DNA of 64,000 nt from Chrysomallon squamiferum (taxonomy: Eukaryota; Mollusca; Gastropoda; Neomphalida; Peltospiridae): the NCBI GenBank assembly GCA_012295275.1, contig CM022671.1:983332-1047331 (forward strand), in the 5' to 3' direction. Both the position numbers and the translations under genes were made by a program. The notes under the pieces were generated by a model. It searched no databases. It worked only from the letters and a program-made list of their open reading frames with translations, and was not told where the DNA came from. This document shows, piece by piece, positions 36,573 to 61,500 of this stretch; positions within the stretch are counted from its first letter, which is position 1; the number at the start of each line of letters is the position of its first letter.

Positions 36573-38257
36573 TTTTAATTTAACATAATTTATGTTTGAA
36601 CTATAGATGCATTTTTAAAGTACTTAGAGTTATGTTATTGCATTTTAAGGTTGTTAAAACATCCCAGGGTACCGAAAAAGAAGAAAAAAAAGAGATTTGT
36701 CTAACAATTTCGAATAGCACAGTACATGCCTTGATTTTTTTCGTTTTAAGTATTTTAAATAATTAGTAGTAACAAGTTATATAGATATTGTGATGCATGT
36801 ATATATATGTATGTGTGTGTATGTATGTATGTATGTATACATGTATGTATATGTGTATCTGCACACACCCATACACGTGGACAAAAATTCTGAAAACAAA
36901 TAACATAGTTGGAAAGAGCTTGGAAACTCCTTTAAATGACAACAAGATCATGTGAATATGTTGAATATTAAGGAAGTAAAAATAGTTTCAAATCCAGTAA
37001 TAGGCGCTTATTTTCATCCAGTTAAACACAGTTTAAGATAATAGAGGTTTGTGACCTGGAACTGTTACATTTAAACATTTTTCAGTTGAATGACCTGAAA
37101 CAACAAATCAACACAATACAATAGCATGTGCTTGTTTGATTTGTAAAGAGGCAGCCATTTTTGTTTTAGAATCCCAAGACATCCGAGACTCAAGACAATT
37201 ATGGATGAAAAATTCCAAATAAACATTAGGAACATCTTTTCCCCATCATTTTTATGTAAGAACCAAGTAATTTAAAAAGAATAAGTCAACATAATCCATC
37301 CTCAAACATAAGTCATTAAGCACGAAATCTGGTCCACCATGACTCTTTGGTGATCTGATGCTGAACTGACCATGTTTCAAGCAGTCAAAGAGGAATTTGT
37401 GTTCAGTTTATTTTTTATTATACTTGGCATTGATATTATTATTTGTACTGTCCCATGATACATACATTTTTTTGTATGATAATCTACATATATGTAACCT
37501 ACTTTATGTACATATTTTGTACTGGAATTTTATCAAGTAAATCAAAGAAGTTGTTTTTTTTTTTTTTTAATTAAATTGTAAAAAATAAAATAAATAAATA
37601 AAGAGAAAAATAAAGAATTGAAAAGAATTACAGTGAACTCTAACAATTTTAATCCACTTCTAATAATTTGATGGAGCTTTGTTCATGTTGTCAAGTATCA
37701 TACTTTTCATAGAATGATACACAATGAAATTGAAAGGAAACACAACGATGGGTTCTACAGCCAAGGTTATTCTTTTGAGATAATCAACAAGAATTAGAAT
37801 ATTTTAAATGCATCTTCTAAAACAAAACACAAAACATGGTGACATATTATGGCAATTAATAAACCAGACTGAGACTTGGAGTTGGAGCTAGCCCAAATAA
37901 CATGCTAATTACATAAACCATAATTCTAAAAAGTCCATGCTGCTGATCTATAATATCTAATAATCATTATAATTTATACATATAATGGTAATTACTAATT
38001 TCGTAATTAGTAAAATTAGCCTTGTAAAATGTAAACTTGATGCTGGTGTTGCACAGGATTTTCATGCTTATAAAAAAAAATTATATTCATTACATTCAAA
38101 ATATTGTTACTACAAAATCAACATCTTGTAGTTCTTAATACAATATTAAACACACACACGTACAAGTACGCACAGACACACTCTCACACCCAGAGGTATC
38201 GTAATAACTATTTATCTTTTCACTTCAGCACATGTACTAACCATCCGATACCGCCAT
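33156..38257 (-). CDS. THOC7: THO complex subunit 7 (TREX mRNA export)
   Basis: Subunit of the THO/TREX complex, which couples transcription to mRNA processing and nuclear export. Coding exons in transcript order: 38242-38257, 36033-36150, 35627-35754, 35032-35118, 34489-34546, 33985-34051, 33566-33635, 33156-33184. The sum is 573 nt, or 190 aa, against about 204 in human. Recognisable conserved segments are R-R-L-L-I-D-G-E-G, F-V-R-W-C-N-S, C-E-F-V-M-E-K-S-L-L-V, Q-A-K-R-I-R-K-N-R-Q, A-L-A-K-I-I-Q-Q-H-P-D-R and L-R-R-K-Q-F. The protein is mostly predicted coiled coil after the first 45 residues. The short last exon was found by phase plus the family's C-terminal D-E-K...M-E-T pattern. An in-frame TAA two codons upstream of the ATG fixes the start. 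The donor of the 34489 exon is a weak gtttgt. Confidence 0.95.
36786..36852. repeat. (ATGT)n/(AT)n imperfect microsatellite in THOC7 intron 1
   Basis: Mixed ATGT, GT and AT repeats within the 2.1 kb first intron of THOC7. The rest of that intron shows only AT-rich sequence and poly-T runs (for example about 36541-36569). Confidence 0.8.
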
Positions 38258-38527
38258 TTTGAGTTACTTAGTGGATCTCTTCTATCATGCAACAAAATAA
38301 ACAAAAACACTATTTTCATCAAATTTGGATTAATAGAAATATCAGGAGAAAGAAAACATAATATGAGAACATACATTAAGCCTTAATGATATATCTCTGG
38401 ATTGTGTCCAGAAATATTTCTATTTTTGTGTATGTAGTTAGCGGAAGTATATTGATACGATTAAATCCGATTGTGATGTCAGGTTCGGGCATTTACGGAT
38501 CGGCAGAAAGCAACAAGAAACTACAAA
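38258..38527. promoter_or_regulatory. Putative bidirectional promoter of THOC7 and ATXN7
   Basis: Only 270 bp separate the two divergent start codons, so both 5' UTRs and the shared promoter must fit here unless upstream noncoding exons exist. In-frame stops lie just upstream of both ATGs (TAA for THOC7; TGA 38474-38476 for ATXN7). Both starts sit in AAAATGGCG contexts. No TATA box is evident in a fixed position. Confidence 0.7.
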
Positions 38528-50406
<11,879 letters not shown>

Positions 50407-53400
50407 CACATTGCTGACTTGCAACTGGCCAGTGGACTGCTTGTAATAATTTCTCTTTTTGTTTCTCTCTAGTGGTTTGTTTCTCAGAACTGCTTGTGAT
50501 AATGTTATTGGTGTTTTTCTTTTCATATTTCCTTTTTTTCCTTTTTTTTTTATTTATTTTTTTTTAATGTATGAATTTATATTTTTATACATGTGTATTA
50601 TTATTATTTTTTTTTTTTCTTCCTTTTTTTTTTTTGTCTGTGCTCATGTGATAGGATTCTTGTAGTGTGCAGTTAGCTCTGTTAGATAAATTTATTTAAC
50701 CGGCAAATATGAAGCTCAACTTGACAGTTAACAGTATCATGACACTGTGCTTTAAAAAAAATAATAATTCTGGGAAAATTTGAGACACTACACTGTGTTT
50801 TAAAATTTAAAAAAAAAAAAATGTTTTAAACAGTTCTGGGAAGTTTTGAGACAATCAGTCAATAACACACACACACGTACACATCAGTATACTCACTGCT
50901 GTAAAACAGCGCTGTTTAATAACACATCCTAAAACTGTACTATAAAACATTTCAGATAGGAAAACCGGTTTTGTTTGTTTATGACCAATGTGTATAAAGT
51001 TATTTATAAATTCTGACTGGTAGATGCTGTAATTTTCACCATGGAAATGTTAAACAAATAGATTATATTACTATTTATTATTATTGCTGGTTGAAATATA
51101 TATATATTTTTATTCTGAGTACATAAATGACATGAATTGTTAATATTTTAGTCTCACTGGAAAACTGAAAGCATAATACCTGTCAAGTAATGTAGAACTG
51201 TGAAGTTTTTGTTGAAAGAAAAACAAAACAGCTGTCATGTATGTTTTGTTGATTCGAAGTATCAGTGAATACACATGTACCCCACTAACAAATAATTTTA
51301 TATCCTCAGATTACATTGTGATGAATGGTTATATAACTATTTATATTTACATGGATTTGTTCATTTTGAAAAATTACAATTATAAAGAAATATATTTTCT
51401 GTAGAGTAGGAAATAAGCAATAAGTAAATAAAGATTTACCTATTTAAGATAAACAAAATATTCATAATAATTTTCTGTTTTGAATTTAGTGAACTCCCAT
51501 AATAATTTAATTTTGATAAATTACATCCAGGAAATTTTGAAGCATCTTTAGAAATCATTTTTGTTTTATATTTCCAGCACTATTTAATCAAATGTGATTT
51601 TTAATACTTTTTTTAAAAATCATTTTAAATATTTAATGTTAACTGTCCATAAAATGACAAAATATATTGTCATCAGAAATTCAAAACTAAATGCATGCTG
51701 GAGGTTATGTTATAGATAAACTGGAAAATATTTTATTTACTTCTACTTATTTGACTGATCATAAATTTTTATCATATTTAGGTTGTAATTTTTACATCTT
51801 CTAGTCATATTTAATTTTTAAATAATAATGTTTTCTCATATCCCTGCAGGTTTCAGTTAATTTGTTGTTTTTCTTATATCACATTTGTATAATTGATGGA
51901 TTAAGTACTTAAATGTTTGTATACAGAACATGCATACAGTAAACTACCATTATCTTTGTTGAGACAGTGAACTTATAATATTTATTTTCAAAAATTAGTT
52001 TTGTCAAAATATTTTTGTGTTATTTAATTTTAAAATAATTTAAAAGATTCTGTTTTTTATTTATTTTCTGCTATGTAAAAAATCTTGTTTGTTAGTGGGG
52101 TGTAGACTGACAAAACCAAAATGAAACTTTTACTGTTTGAACTTTTGTTTTGATTTAATTGTTATTAATTGTGATGTTTTCATTAACAATGTTTTAATTT
52201 ATTACAGCCCAAAGGACAATATTTTTTTTTTTTTTTTAATTTTTCATATTTATATTATTTATAACTGTTGATATTAGGAGATTACTATGTTCTATGCATT
52301 ACAAAATCAAAAGCCATATTGGAGAATTCATTTCACAAAGGACACACCATTAACGTGTCTAAAGGGTACTACAGTCATCTTTGAATCTCAGTACTTAAAT
52401 GAAAGATTGTTTGATTTTTTTATAAATAAAAACTCAGATATCCATGTCCATTGATTTTTTTTTTTAATTATTAAAAAAACCAACAATAAAAAATAATAAT
52501 AATAAAAAAAATTTAAATAAATAAATTAAAAATTGAAAAAGAAGGAAAGTAAAAATAAAACATTCCAGTTCCTAATTCATAGAGTACTGCTGACAACTAG
52601 GCTGTATTTATTTATTTGATAAACAGCACCACAAAAACATCTGTGTGCAGTGCTGTTCGGAGAACAAACTTACTTCTTTCCACATATTTTGTACATAAGA
52701 TGGAATTTTCAGAAATCATTTCAATGGGAGAGTGTTTTCACATGTCATAATATTATATCCTGTTGTTTGCAAGGTTAGTGCCTACCCATGAGTGAGAGGA
52801 AATCTGAGTGCTATTTGTCTGGAAGTGTATTTGTTTTCAGACATATTTTTCTTATTGGTGTAGAGTATATGGTCCTATTTCTGACATGTACTTGTAGGCA
52901 AGGCTGTGTTAACTGTGATGTCATAATGGTATTATCTTTATATATGTATGTATTTATCTTCATAACTTCCATGGCAGTGCTAGCTGTTAACAAGGCAACA
53001 CTGACAGAAAAAAGCACCATACAAGAGTGAAATGTTGCCACGACAATGTGCCGTTATTTGGAGGCCTTTTCAACGAGACATGATGTTAAAGAAGAGATTG
53101 GATAGAAAAAAAATAAAAAAAAATTTGTTTTCTTTACTTAGTTTAATTATGATAACAATTAGTAACTATATTGTAATTGTTAATTTATTTAAATTAAAAT
53201 TTGTTTTGTGAAAAAAAGAATCATTAAATAATAAAATAGAAAATGAATAGTTTTAACTATCATGAATTTAAATGCTTTTTTATTAAGCATGAAATTAAAT
53301 TGAATATAGCTTTGAATAATTTTATTTTATACATGAAACCTTTGTAAAATCAGTCTCTAGTTTAATAATAAAAAAAACCCATAAATATAAGATGAAAATG

Positions 53401-56400
53401 ACATTATTACTGAATCAAAATTCTGTTTCATTAAAGCCATATTTAAATTTTATATGCTCTAAAAATTTATACTTTCAAAAAAAAAAAAAAAAAAAAAACT
53501 TTCGTTAATGTTATTTTATATTATTTTATTAATATCCTGATTATTATATTCATTATTTTATATATTATTTTTTGAGCTATTAACATAGTTATTTTTAGAT
53601 TTTTTTATTCTTATTATTTCATTTACTATTATTACAATGAAACTAAAAATGAAATGAATGCTTCCAGTATCTCTCCGATGTCATGTCTCTTTATCATTAA
53701 TTGTCTCATGAACTACTGTTATCAAGGAGACATAAAATTGTTGATGCAATCTGTTTGTTCTAATTTATCATCTACCACAGGTGGTAGATCAACTCATTAT
53801 GTCACAACATCGTGGTGACAAAAACAGAGCAGTTTGCTCAGTAACAAATGGTGATAATACTTGATTTGTTATCAGGGAGTATAAAATAAAAGAATTATAA
53901 ATATATAAATTGTATCACAGACACAACTGATATGCATATATGTCTTGATACCGAATAGCAATTTCTATGAATATTTGTTTATATATGTTTTTTTTTTGTT
54001 TTTTTTTCTACATACCATTGTATATTGATATGCTTTACTGGTTATAAAAAATTTAAAATCTTCAATATAACAAATGAATTGAATAAATTTACATCTGCAT
54101 AAAGTTACTGTGGTATTTGTTTTTGAATTAGGTAAAGAAGAAGTGCTTTTTTTTTCTTTTTTTTTCCCCTTTTTTTGATGATTTAAAAATAAAATGTGGA
54201 TGTCGGAAAAGCACCAGATAATGAGAGGAGAATTATACTGCTACACAATGGCTACTTTTTGGATTAGCTGAAGACATTTTTATGTGCACATTTCCACAGA
54301 CATGATAAACAGTTACAGAGTCTGGCTGAAAAAGCAAATACACCCAGGAAGAATGATCATGTCTCACATTCTAACCACTGCAGTGTTGGATTGGAGAGAA
54401 TACACAATAAGTTCCAGATTACTAGAATAGTAAAAAAAAAAAAAAAAAAAAAAAAATTATTTATTATATCTTTTAATCAGTTACTCTAATAATAATTCTG
54501 GCCATATCTAATTCAGGTAAGTCAAAATCTTATTAGAGAGAAAAAAATATTGTTTTAAAAACAATTTAACTTGCTTTGCAGTTATTTTGCACTCATTATA
54601 AATTGGTATTAAATTGTAACTTTGTGAACTTCATGGGCTGATTTTTGCTACAAATATATGTCACTAAACATTTGCATTAAATATAATAATGTTCATTAGA
54701 GTAAAATTATTTACTAATTAAACACTTTAAAAAAATCTATTTTAGAGTTACAATAAAAACATTTGTAAGGAAAAGTCTATTATTAGTTTATGATATTAAG
54801 TAGGCCCTTAAAACCTGTAGCAAATGGTATCTTTGCCATTACTCTAGAGATCTAGTAATGATGACCAGGAAATTTCAGTATATTGTGAATGGAAAATAAA
54901 ACTTTAGGATCTGTAGATATAAGTTGCTGTTTTATGCAGTTTCAGTCATAACTGAATAACATACAATTCTGCAGAATTTTAGAACTGTTCTGATTCTAAA
55001 ACATTTGTGTTTAAATATAACAATAAAAGAACACTTTTAAATGGAGGTAGTAGTAATTTCATTCTTAAAACATGGTAAATCAGACAACTAAAAAAAAATT
55101 AAAAATTAAAATTGCCTATTTCAAGCAATATAAAAAGTATAATACAGGAAGGGTTATCTCCCTTCGGCTGCAACAAAAACAGTCTCCATTTGATTTTCTT
55201 ATTATGGAACCTTTAAAAAAAAAAAAAAAAAAAAAAAAAACAACTATGAATTATTGTCTACATTAATCATTATTATTGTTAATTTAAAAGAAAACGTTTC
55301 AGCTGTATCAGAGCACAGTAACAGCTGTCAGAGTTAAATCATGTATGCACATGAACCTGCACTGGAATGCACAGTCCACACACAACACATGCACTGCTTT
55401 TCTGTCATTATTTATCTGTCCTTGAATTTGGATTCAATATGGAGGGCTGATCCTGTATTACATTAGGCAACTACTTTTACCACAGATATAATATACCCAT
55501 CACACATTTCCTAAATTCATAAATATTTTAACTTTTAAAAAAAATAAAGAATAAAATATTAATTATGAAAAGGAAAATGGAAAAACATGCTTTAATCAAA
55601 ATCATATTTTGTTTCCTGATAATAATGAAAAGGCCTTGTTAAACCCCACAATTATCTGCCATCTTTTCCTTTGCACCAAATTAAAAATGAATGAACTTTT
55701 GCAAACCCAAATCTGATTCACGAACAATTTCATTTTGGAGGCATTGTGTATTTATCTTCCACAGAATTTGTATCAATAGTACAGTTTTACATTCACAATG
55801 ATTTTATCCTTTAAAACAAGATGAATAAGCTCATTGTGGCTTCATTGTTGAATTAAATTGGAATTTTAATTGGATCTAACTCATTACAAACAGTTTTTTC
55901 TTTCTTTCAGAACTGATTCTTGTTAAATTTAACTATTAACTTCTTTATTTGCTGTAATTATCCCCAAACGTATTTTTTTTTTAAAAATTCAATTAATCAC
56001 TTAACAAAATATCAAAGAAGCAAATAATCTCAATCTCCCAATTAAAAATAATCAGAAAAAACAACAACTGTGAAAGTTTTGTTTTATTTTTGTACACAAT
56101 ATGTAATAACCAGATGTATGGCAGACATACTGTGGTTGTATCAAACAGCACTTAAAATACAAACATTGCTTGGCTCAACCAAAGAAAACAAAAGGAACAA
56201 AGCTATTAATTCTTTTTTTAGGTAACATAAATTCTAAAATGTAAGTAAGTACAAGTATATATACTTAATTGAATTAACTTTTGTACCTCAAGTACAAAAA
56301 CAAAACCAAGAAAAGAAAAAAACAGAAAAACAACAAAAAGCTTTAAAAGCAAAGAAGCAAATTTTACAAATAACCTCCATCAAAAAGCTTTGCAGAAAGT

Positions 56401-58571
56401 TAACAAAACTATTCAATATCAAATTAGCTGAATAAAAAAGATTTCACACACATGTATACACATATATATTATATATTTGTAAGATATGAATGCTAATCTA
56501 CATTACAACCCTCCAACCGTAGCTACGAATGTTGTACCTATTCCCAATATCCATCATCGTAACAGATCTTTACAAAATCAGTATATATGAAGAAAAAGGA
56601 TTTAGACCATTCAAAATTCTAGTTTTTAATAAACTTTTAAAGTGTCTTAACTAAGTTTTGGCTACTGTCAATCAAGTAAAATATTAACTAATTTCTGACA
56701 TTCATGTTGTCAAAAGTCCAGAACATATGCTTTATGTAAAACAGTAATAAAAATAAAAATAACAGATCAGAAAAACACGTTTTAGCCTATTTTTATTTTT
56801 AAAATCTTTTTTCAAATGTATGAACTTATTATTAAATTAAGTGTTACAAGTATTATAGCTACAGCAGTATTTTTGCAACTTAGTATCCAAACAACTAAAT
56901 CATTCTTCCTTTCTACTCTAAGGATGGTAAAACAATACACAAAGACTTAAACACAACAACGAAAATGACAACATTTAAACAATATTAGGTTTAATATGGT
57001 ATCCTTGTATGAATAAAGATATGTACAAAAAGCAAAAGAAACATAAAATTAAATATGAAAAGTGTTTAGTGTATTCCAACAGGGTGGTATAAAGAAAGGA
57101 AAAGATGAAAGAAAGAAAATTATTTGATTTAAAAACATAATAAATCATTTAGTAATGAAAAGAGAAGTCACTGCATTAATTTGAAAACTTGTCAAACTGC
57201 TTGGTAAGCAAAGAAACCATGTTTGAGGTAGATCCTAAAATCACTCTCACCAACATGGACACTGGTATGACAGAATTCACTACATCCATAAAAACATGGA
57301 GAAAAAAGCTGTCAATTTTTTTCACAAATGCTATCAATGAAATATGTAATTTTCATACCAGAGTGCACCATCCATTTTAATGCACACAAGTAATGAATCT
57401 TTTACCTCAGAACAAATATTTAATCCTGTCGTAATGCAGTACTGAATTCGTTTTATACAAATATTTGTATTAAGCAAATATGAAGAAAAAAGAAAAAAAA
57501 ATTGTATTAAATTAAGAGGATTATTAGTTGAGTAACTACAAAAATAAAGATATATAGATGATATATCTGAACAACTATGACAAATGTCCACTACATTTAA
57601 GAAAAAGTATGAGTTGTACAAACGTAGCATCAAAAACAGCATGAAGCAGAACTATTACTCTGCTTTAAAAATAGTGTGATCTTTAAACATTCTTTCTGCA
57701 GTACAATACTCTTCTTAAATGTAACATGAATATGAAATGAGTGAATTTCATTTTAAATATGATGTATAACAATTCAGCTGTTATGTTGCAGTGCAGCACT
57801 CCTGTAATACAGAATTAGTATAAAGAAGTCCAATACATTAATGATTTAAAAATAAACTAAAAGTACATCTGTTACATACAAGCAAATAATTAAATTACAT
57901 GTATATTGTCAGAGCACAAACAATGATGCCTGTGGACAAAGAAAACTAGCTCAACACTTAAACACAACTATTAATATTGTTCAGTGGCAGAAAGGTCAGA
58001 GGGTTATAGAAAACATAGTGACATCTAGTTTTTGGTACAGGCTATTTACATTTCTGCAGCTGTGAAAGGCTGGTTCAGTTATGATCATCCATCCATTTGT
58101 CCAAACTTGTGGCAAAAAACTAAATATTTTTTAAACTCATCAGTAAAAGATAACAAAAATATTCATCTTATTCTTTGACAGATGTTTGAAAATAAACCTG
58201 ATTATGATGGTTAATGGTTGTAAATAATGCTATTGAAATTAAATGAAAATAGATGGCAAAATAGTTAAATGATTCTGTATAAATAAACTTTTCTATTTGC
58301 ATTAAATATCAACATATGATCTTTAATTTGCTGCTTTAAAGGATAATTAACACACAAAATTAAAACTGTCTGCACATTAAAAAAATAAATAAATAAAATA
58401 ATAATAATGTTTGTTTTTGTTTTTTTTTTTTTTTTTTCAAAAAAGTTGTCCATACTGTATTCTTTTATTCTAAACCAAGAAAAAAAACTAAGTCAAAAGT
58501 TTTCAAGTGATGAATTTTCAACAGGCCACTGACTAGAAAGCTTGGTTTGAAAAGATGAAGATTCAGCCAAA
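50407..58571. other. 8.2 kb between convergent ATXN7 and KDM5: 3' UTRs and AT-rich spacer
   Basis: I find no exon with family similarity or convincing splice structure on either strand. The left part presumably contains the ATXN7 3' UTR and the right edge the KDM5 3' UTR; a minus-strand AATAAA lies at 58464-58469, about 100 bp past the KDM5 stop. It contains many poly-A/T runs (for example about 53478, 54430 and 55213). A small patch at about 55150 holds a GGGTTATCTCCCTTC word resembling one common in mollusc genomes. A 43-codon open frame at 54302 is not supported further. Confidence 0.5.
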
Positions 58572-61500
58572 TTAAGAAAGTTCAAGTTCTGGACAAGTCA
58601 TGGCTGGTTCGATGAAGCTGCTGCATTTCTCGGCTGCTGTTTCTTTGCAGGTGGTCAGTGGTATAACTGCTATTTTCGGAGCTTCCAGTGCAGCTGCACA
58701 CACTTTTTCACTGATCGCATCCAAGACCATCTTGGTGTCATTAATGTAATCACTTGCTTTCACAATGTCCATCTCTTTCACTGCAGGTTTCACAGGTTCC
58801 GCTTCAGTGGTGTCCATCTGCTGGTCTGCTGAGGATTCTTGGTCTTCAGTAACTTTGGAAGTGGTACTGGTTTCAGTTTCTGTTTTTGCTTCCTTCTCTT
58901 CATCAACTGTTGTGGCCACAATGTCTTCTTCTGCAGGTGCTTTCTCTTCAGTTGTCTGATCACAGACTGGAGAAGATTCTTCATCCTTGTTCATATCTTT
59001 AGTCTCCATTACATCTGAGTTGTCATTTGTTACCGATGTATCGTCTTGCAGGTTTGAGTTGTCGTTTTCAGTTTCCTCTACTTCCATCTCACCTTCAGCA
59101 ACATTTTCATTTTCATTTTCATCTTCATCCTCATCATCCTCATCATCATCTTCATCGTCGTCATCATCATCATCATCTTCATCTGATTCACCTTCATCAG
59201 AATCTTCTCGCAGAGATGTCTGTTCTTCATTAGATTCTTTCTTTTCCTCTCCAGCCTCTGCAGCAGAACCTTCTGACGCAGTCTTCAGTTCAACAGTCGC
59301 AGCTGCAGGTACTGAGTCACTGACGACATCTACAGAATCTGTGATTACATCCACTGGCGTCCCAGACTCTCTGGAATGTTCTTCAACAGTGACAACCTCT
59401 TCATTTGGACAAGAGATAATGACTCCAGACTCTGGATCGAGGAACGACGATTCACTGGTTGCTGGTGGATTTTTTCTGTTTTGCTGTTCTTCCTGAGGTT
59501 CCAGTTTAATCTCTGGAGTATCAAGGAGGTCAGAGGTTATGGTCTTGCCATGTCTGCACTCAAAGCAGACATAGTCAGCATCTTCTGACACCTCTTCTTT
59601 GCTGAGACCAATACACAACAGATGTAACCACTTCTCACACTTGTCACACTGCACCCAGTTCACCTCCTCACCTAGAACACATCAAGCAAACATTTCAAAC
59701 TACATGACACTTTGATGAAAGTATTGTTATTAAACAGGTTTATTTTTGTTTATTAAAGGAAATATTTCAAACTAAACGATACTTTTGATGAAAGTATTGT
59801 TATTAAACAATTTTATTTCTGTTTATTAAAAAATAAATTTAATATTTTTTATCAAGACTGTTTTAATAGTGATTCAACTATTAGAAGACAATTCTGTTAC
59901 ACATATTTTCATTATTATTCACAATTACCTAGTGTTAGCTCGATCAAATATATTAAACAGACTGAGTAATAACATTATTTTTTAAAAAGAGACTATTTCC
60001 ACATGTACTCACCAACTGGTTTCAAACATTTTGTTGCAGAACAATCTTCATCATTATTGTCCTCATCATCAACCATCACCCCATTTACATTTGCTTTCTT
60101 CATTCTTTTCACCACTCTCTTCTTCTTCTCAGGCTTTTCAGTTCCATCTTCCACTTTTATTTTAGGTCGTCGTTTCTTTTTTGTCTTGTCTCCTTTCTTC
60201 TTATCTACAATCAAATCTATTATTAAGTAACTAATCAGAAATCTTTTGTTTACTATCAGAATTAATTTTTTTTAATAAAAAGTGATTATGCATTGGATTA
60301 TTTCCTTAGAGATGTAAAGATGTGTTTGATATATATATTACTAAAATAATAACAGCTTGAACTGTTTATTACTGAAATTAAAGTTAGAACCAGTAAATGG
60401 TAATATTATACAGTAAAGTTTAATTGAAAAAAACAGTTTACCTTTATCTTTCTCTTTTCCATTAGCATCCTTCAGTTTGAATTTCTTGAGTTTTTTCTTC
60501 TTCATCTTTTCCAGTCCATTCTCTCCCTTTGTCATCTTCAGTTTAATAACAAGTGATCCATCGTCATCCAGCTTCTTTCTCTTGGCTTTTATCTTCTTCG
60601 GTTTGTCTTCTTCATTTTCCTTCTTAATTTTCAGTTTCTTCATCTTTATCATCTGGTCTTGGTTTAGTCCAATGTTTTCAGTTTCCTAAAAATGAAAAAA
60701 ATGAAAAAAAAAAAAAAAAAAAAATGCTTTTAAAATGATCCAGTCTTTGGGGTTTTTTTTTGGTGTCTACAATGATTTATAAATAACAAATATCAGTTAA
60801 TTACTAAGAAAAAACCCAACTGCAGTTAAAAACCTTTGTATCCCAGAATGTTTAAAATATTGTTATTCACTTTACATCTTTTTAAATCATTTGTTATGAG
60901 CACTATATAATTTAAAAATTAGTTTTTTAAAATGTCTCCTTTTGTAAGTATTTCACCAGAAATAACTAATCAAACAATAAAACTGACTTGAGACATTACT
61001 GCTGCTATTCTGGGACTATGCAGACCTTCATGGTGGAAGACAGCTACATGCAGATGAGGGCAATCAAAACATTCTTTATTAGCAGCAATATTTAAAAACA
61101 TCTAAAAACCTTTATTTTGGATAATTTGCCACTGAGGAAATTTTCCACATTGTCTGTTGACTGTGAAATTACCTCAAACTCGAGGAACCTGTCATCATGT
61201 CTTGCCTGACAGGCCTGCAAGATTCTCCACAGATGTTGAGTCTCATCCAAGGAGACTTCCAGCAAATCTCCTTCCATCATCAGCTCTTCCAGCTGGGCTT
61301 TTGCAGCATCAGAGAGTTCCAGAACTGGAGCTTCTGTCTGGCGTGGTAACAGTGGAGACTTCCTGCTGTTCTTCTTGGGCGAGCCAGCTGTAATTAACAG
61401 GACAATCAACACAAGACTTCAATACACATGAAACTAGCACATACAAGATAAAAAATTACACAACAATGTTCTTCTGAAGGTAAAGCCACTCAAATTTAAC

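Noticed and set aside
54302-54433. 43-codon open frame in the ATXN7-KDM5 spacer
   Set aside because: Short, with an in-frame stop shortly upstream and no similarity or splice context; not enough to call a gene.
58987-59496. Ser-rich 169-codon plus-strand open frame
   Set aside because: Reverse-strand shadow of the KDM5 acidic tail (GAT/GAA repeats read as serine codons).
58572-59636. KDM5 last exon read as a separate gene starting at M-N-W-V-Q
   Set aside because: The frame continues upstream to an AG acceptor at 59672 and joins in phase to exon 60013-60204, which supplies the first two cysteines of PHD3.
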